NCBI GenBank assembly: GCA_019873645.1
Contig: JAIOAX010000017.1
Location: 1-64,000, forward strand
Source of the DNA: Chloroflexota bacterium
Lineage (GTDB): Bacteria > Chloroflexota > Anaerolineae > B4-G1 > SLSP01
DNA length: 64,000 nucleotides
Direction of reading: 5' to 3'
Shown: one piece after another, positions 61,899-64,000 of the stretch
Layout: each line of letters starts with the position of its first letter
How positions within the stretch are numbered: the stretch's first letter is position 1
The notes under the pieces: generated by a model
What the model saw: only the letters and a program-made list of their open reading frames with translations
The model's database searches: none
Told to the model about the DNA's origin: nothing
Program-made: the position numbers and the translations under genes

Positions 61899-62303
61899 TC
61901 ACTCCAGCAGCCCCTGCATCTTAGCTGGTACGAGGTTGGTGGCATAGACATTTCGCACAAGATGTCGGAAGCGGCGATACTCATCAAGTCCTGCTGCCAC
62001 AGCTGCACTGATCATTGCCGGACGAACGTTCACTACCTCCTGAGCCATTTGGTTGATCAAATTCTGGTGCCAGAACTCGCCATTGGGCACGGATTGATCT
62101 ATGTGCCGCGCTGTCAATTCGAATAAACGCCCAACTTCCGAATAGAAACTGTGTAGATTCAGGGCGACAGCATCCAGGTAGTAATCCTGGTCGGCGGATA
62201 CCTTGCTACGTCCCCGGACAGTAATTGCGCGCGCCACCGCACGATCGAGATCGGCAATTTCATCGCGGATACGCACAGCTAGCACGATCTCGGAGCTGGT
62301 CAT
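61899..62303 (-). CDS. HEPN-domain toxin-like protein (HepT-like)
   Basis: A 134-residue helical HEPN protein paired with a minimal nucleotidyltransferase. The N-terminus has IRDEIADLDRAVARA, the middle YYLDAVALNLHSFYSEVGRL, and the signature helix is YRRFRHLVRNVYATNL. In canonical HepT the motif is RxxxxHxY; here the position of the His is Asn (RHLVRNVY), while the Tyr that can be AMPylated is kept. HEPN toxins are RNases; this variant may have altered or lost activity. Its ATG overlaps the antitoxin stop by four bases, so the two are one operon. Confidence 0.8.
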   Translation of the reverse strand: MTSSEIVLAVRIRDEIADLDRAVARAITVRGRSKVSADQDYYLDAVALNLHSFYSEVGRLFELTARHIDQSVPNGEFWHQNLINQMAQEVVNVRPAMISAAVAAGLDEYRRFRHLVRNVYATNLVPAKMQGLLE

Positions 62304-62683
62304 AGCGGCACCCCGGTGCGTTCGATGGCATTGCGCAACGATTCGCGCGCAGTTTCCATCTCAATCAGGCCTACAGGCCGGTCGCCGATGATTTCCTCGG
62401 CATCACGCCACGCTTGCCAGATGGTATCACCGGCCAGTCCTTCCACTGCCAGGTCAACATCCGAATCGGCGACGTACCATGCTGCGTGAGCTAAAGACCC
62501 GAACAAGATCACCCGTTTTGCCCCATAGCGCGTTCTCAGTGTTTCCGCCGCGCTGTGCACGCGTTTCAAAAGCTCGTCTTGCGCCGTGACATCTGCAGCC
62601 GCCGCACTTGCTGCGGCCCGATGCCGGGCCGCAGCGCGGTAGCGTTCTATGTCCGCAGGGGTCAATTGAGAAGTCACATCCAT
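62300..62683 (-). CDS. MNT-type nucleotidyltransferase antitoxin (MntA-like)
   Basis: A 127-residue minimal nucleotidyltransferase. The catalytic motif is ILFGSLAHAAWYVADSDVDL: GS, then DVD metal ligands. The N-terminal 50 residues are helical and Ala/Arg-rich (YRAAARHRAAASAAAADV). In MntA-HepT systems this enzyme AMPylates a Tyr of the HEPN toxin and silences it. The ATG has no strong Shine-Dalgarno. It precedes and overlaps the HEPN gene, the standard order for this class. Confidence 0.85.
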   Translation of the reverse strand: MDVTSQLTPADIERYRAAARHRAAASAAAADVTAQDELLKRVHSAAETLRTRYGAKRVILFGSLAHAAWYVADSDVDLAVEGLAGDTIWQAWRDAEEIIGDRPVGLIEMETARESLRNAIERTGVPL

Positions 62684-62739
62684 ATTACCACACGTCCTTT
62701 TTCAGAGTGCTTTTTGATGTGCTTGTCTTCATGATAGGA

Positions 62740-62853
62740 GTTACGCACTTCGCCATTTTCTGATAGGGATTAACAGGATTTTCAGGATTAAAGAAGGCTT
62801 TGTAGGAGCTTTTTCATCCTGTCAATCCTGTCCAAAGAAACGCACCGCGTAAC
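62740..62853 (+). repeat. MITE-like element, copy D
   Basis: Starts GTTACGCA and ends GCGTAAC, with the CAGGATTTTCAGGATTAAA core; the right half is shortened by one ATCCTG unit relative to copy A. It lies upstream of the toxin-antitoxin operon. Confidence 0.75.
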
Positions 62854-62917
62854 GGTCACATTCAGCCGCGCCGCGTGTGCGACGTAATACCTTCGAGTAA
62901 AGACACCTGGTAACGTG

Positions 62918-62958
62918 CAGCCGACGCCGCCAGCAGGCCGCGCAAGCGGCGTCGGCTG
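62918..62958. repeat. GC-rich hairpin
   Basis: CAGCCGACGCCGC pairs with GCGGCGTCGGCTG around a GCAGGCCGC loop. It lies 3' of the broken exported-protein gene and may terminate its transcription. Otherwise the 62684-62994 gap holds only the MITE-like copy. Confidence 0.65.
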
Positions 62959-62994
62959 TAATGGATGTTAGCCGCTCTATTATTTGTGATACGA

Positions 62995-63329
62995 CTAATT
63001 ACGAGAACCGTTAAGATTACAATCAAATTCTATCGTGTCATAATGAATTCCGAATACTGTATAGGCGTGTACTTTGCCGATAAATGGGTAACGGCACCCA
63101 TCCTGTTGAAACGGTTCTATTTCAGTTACTTGTACAGCAGTGCAAATGAATGTTTCTGGCCCACTGCACGCCAAAAGTTGCGCGTACATATGCATCCAGC
63201 CTGCATATTCGCGTGCCTCACCTTCATAGATTTCGACGCCACTACGAATCAGTAAACGAGGCAGGCATTCGGCCAGTGCCACCAATAAGAGGAAAGAGAG
63301 TACTCCCAGATATATTTTCTTTTTTTCAT
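62995..63329 (-). pseudogene. Small exported protein broken at a poly(A) tract
   Basis: The long part of the frame encodes VALAECLPRLLIRSGV, then EIYEGEAREYAGWMHMY, with no good start. An ATG at 63329-63327 begins MKK, but its frame leaves after a run of seven A and ends in nonsense. With eight A the two parts join as MKKKKIYLGVLSFLLLVALA, a textbook signal peptide, giving about a 110-residue exported protein. The cause may be a sequencing error, a recent mutation or slippage-based phase variation. It lies 20 bp after the surface-protein gene in the same direction. No family was recognised. Confidence 0.55.
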
Positions 63330-63348
63330 TGCATTACTCCACTTACAA

Positions 63349-64000
63349 TTAATTATTTCTAGCCGCAATAGGCAAATATGCAAAGTGTATTTGCCATTCA
63401 AAAGTTCCAGGAATAGGATCGATAGTGTAAGGCGCATAAATATCACGATGTTGATCACCAAAAACACACCGAGTTGTATAACAATTGGTTGGGGTACGAT
63501 GTCCTAGTTGAGCTTGAAGAAATCCATTATCTGTAGTGGCCGTTCCGTTAGCCGCACGAATGTAATATGAATACCAAGTATTATGAACAATACTATCTGC
63601 TTCTGCACATCCTATGGTAAAGGACTTCAAGTAATCAGGGTCTCCAAAGCGAGTATCAAGATATGGGCTTGGCAAATTGCTATTCCAATAAGAAATAGTG
63701 GGAACGCCATTGAGGCTCTGAGCATCTGTCAGGTAGGTTCCTGGGCCATATCGACTGCCAGAACTGTTATTCAAGAACAAATCATGTTCATAAGCAGAAT
63801 TTGCATCAAAACCAGAAAGGTTTGCTGCGGAAGCCCAATACATACGATTATCAATATAGCGTTCTCCTGGGTATAAATCAGATGGATAAATATCTACGAC
63901 ACCACGAGTTGGCATCCATTGGTTCGCAGGAACTGCCGCCACATTCGAAGAGAGTTGAGTCTGAGTACTTTCCAAGAGACGGTAATGAACATCAATACTT
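63349..64000 (-). CDS. Secreted surface protein, 3' part, ends in YLPIAARNN
   Basis: The frame is open to the window edge, so only the last 216 or so residues are present and the N-terminus is missing. A TTG at 63975 could be read as a start, but the frame continues upstream without a stop (IDVHYRLLESTQTQ). The sequence is rich in Tyr, Asn and Ser (GVVDIYPSDLYPGERYIDN; YEHDLFLNNSSGSRYGPGTY) with a few Cys (IGCAEADSIV; NCYTTRCVFG), typical of exported proteins. The C-terminus HFAYLPIAARNN resembles the FLPLVLRNF end of the giant protein at 15082. No enzyme family was recognised. This region is lower in GC than its neighbours. Confidence 0.75.
   Translation of the reverse strand, partial: SIDVHYRLLESTQTQLSSNVAAVPANQWMPTRGVVDIYPSDLYPGERYIDNRMYWASAANLSGFDANSAYEHDLFLNNSSGSRYGPGTYLTDAQSLNGVPTISYWNSNLPSPYLDTRFGDPDYLKSFTIGCAEADSIVHNTWYSYYIRAANGTATTDNGFLQAQLGHRTPTNCYTTRCVFGDQHRDIYAPYTIDPIPGTFEWQIHFAYLPIAARNN

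Overview
This is a 64 kb, GC-rich chromosomal segment of a bacterium that most resembles a Chloroflexota lineage of the Anaerolineae/Caldilineae kind. The assignment is an inference. It rests on secreted proteins ending in FLPLVLRNF or YLPIAARNN, lipoprotein binding proteins with a [12 protein letters not shown]-type stalk, zinc-ribbon/cyclase/AAA/TPR giants, a NACHT-SUMF1 protein, polyphosphate glucokinase, many ROK proteins, and intergenic gaps packed with small palindromic repeats. No rRNA, tRNA, transposase or phage gene was seen.

Layout. 0-6.2 kb: a HAD hydrolase, a DUF2156 protein, a NERD-domain membrane protein, a four-helix-bundle protein set between inverted copies of a simple repeat, and pyrG. 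6.5-10.2 kb: a two-gene conflict-system candidate. A small adaptor with an effector-associated-like (EAD-like) domain lies 3 bp upstream of a zinc-ribbon/EAD/NACHT/SUMF1 protein; both carry the same C-rich helical domain. The SUMF1 end looks like the variable region of a diversity-generating retroelement target and is interrupted by a frameshift. 10.4-15 kb: polyphosphate glucokinase, msrA and msrB separated by a 74-bp tandem array, and a REC-GAF-PAS histidine kinase. 15-22 kb: a 2313-residue surface protein of DUF11 repeats and four near-identical PKD domains.

22.8-34.5 kb is a sugar locus: a rhamnosidase-like glycosidase, a sugar isomerase/epimerase, one 1084-residue protein joining a periplasmic-binding-like sensor to histidine kinase, receivers and an AraC DNA-binding domain, then a ribose-type ABC importer and a pterin-binding methyltransferase-like protein. 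A six-unit 78-bp repeat array lies in the presumed 5' leader of the ATPase gene, behind its own promoter.

35-50 kb is an amino-sugar/peptidoglycan-fragment locus: ROK kinase-like protein, PIG-L deacetylase, SIS deaminase-like protein, sugar nucleotidyltransferase, ROK repressor, NamZ-type exo-N-acetylmuramidase, a complete Opp/Dpp-type ABC importer and a CBM9-like protein. Two matching promoter-operator modules, before the kinase-like gene and before the repressor gene, suggest one ROK-controlled regulon. The enzyme set fits a deacetylate-first route from GlcNAc to fructose 6-phosphate.

50-64 kb: secG, a second family-5 binding protein, pyruvate phosphate dikinase with an extra insertion, an HD phosphohydrolase, a cyclic-nucleotide-domain histidine kinase, a 1431-residue cyclase-homology/AAA/TPR protein, an MNT-HEPN toxin-antitoxin pair, a small exported protein broken at a poly(A) tract, and the 3' part of a surface protein leaving the window.

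The gaps are unusual. They hold a MITE-like ~120-bp element (four copies), a covarying hairpin (three copies), AACGTT clusters, and different low-complexity inverted repeats that stop just short of ribosome binding sites. Two of the palindromes are inserted in frame inside the NACHT gene.
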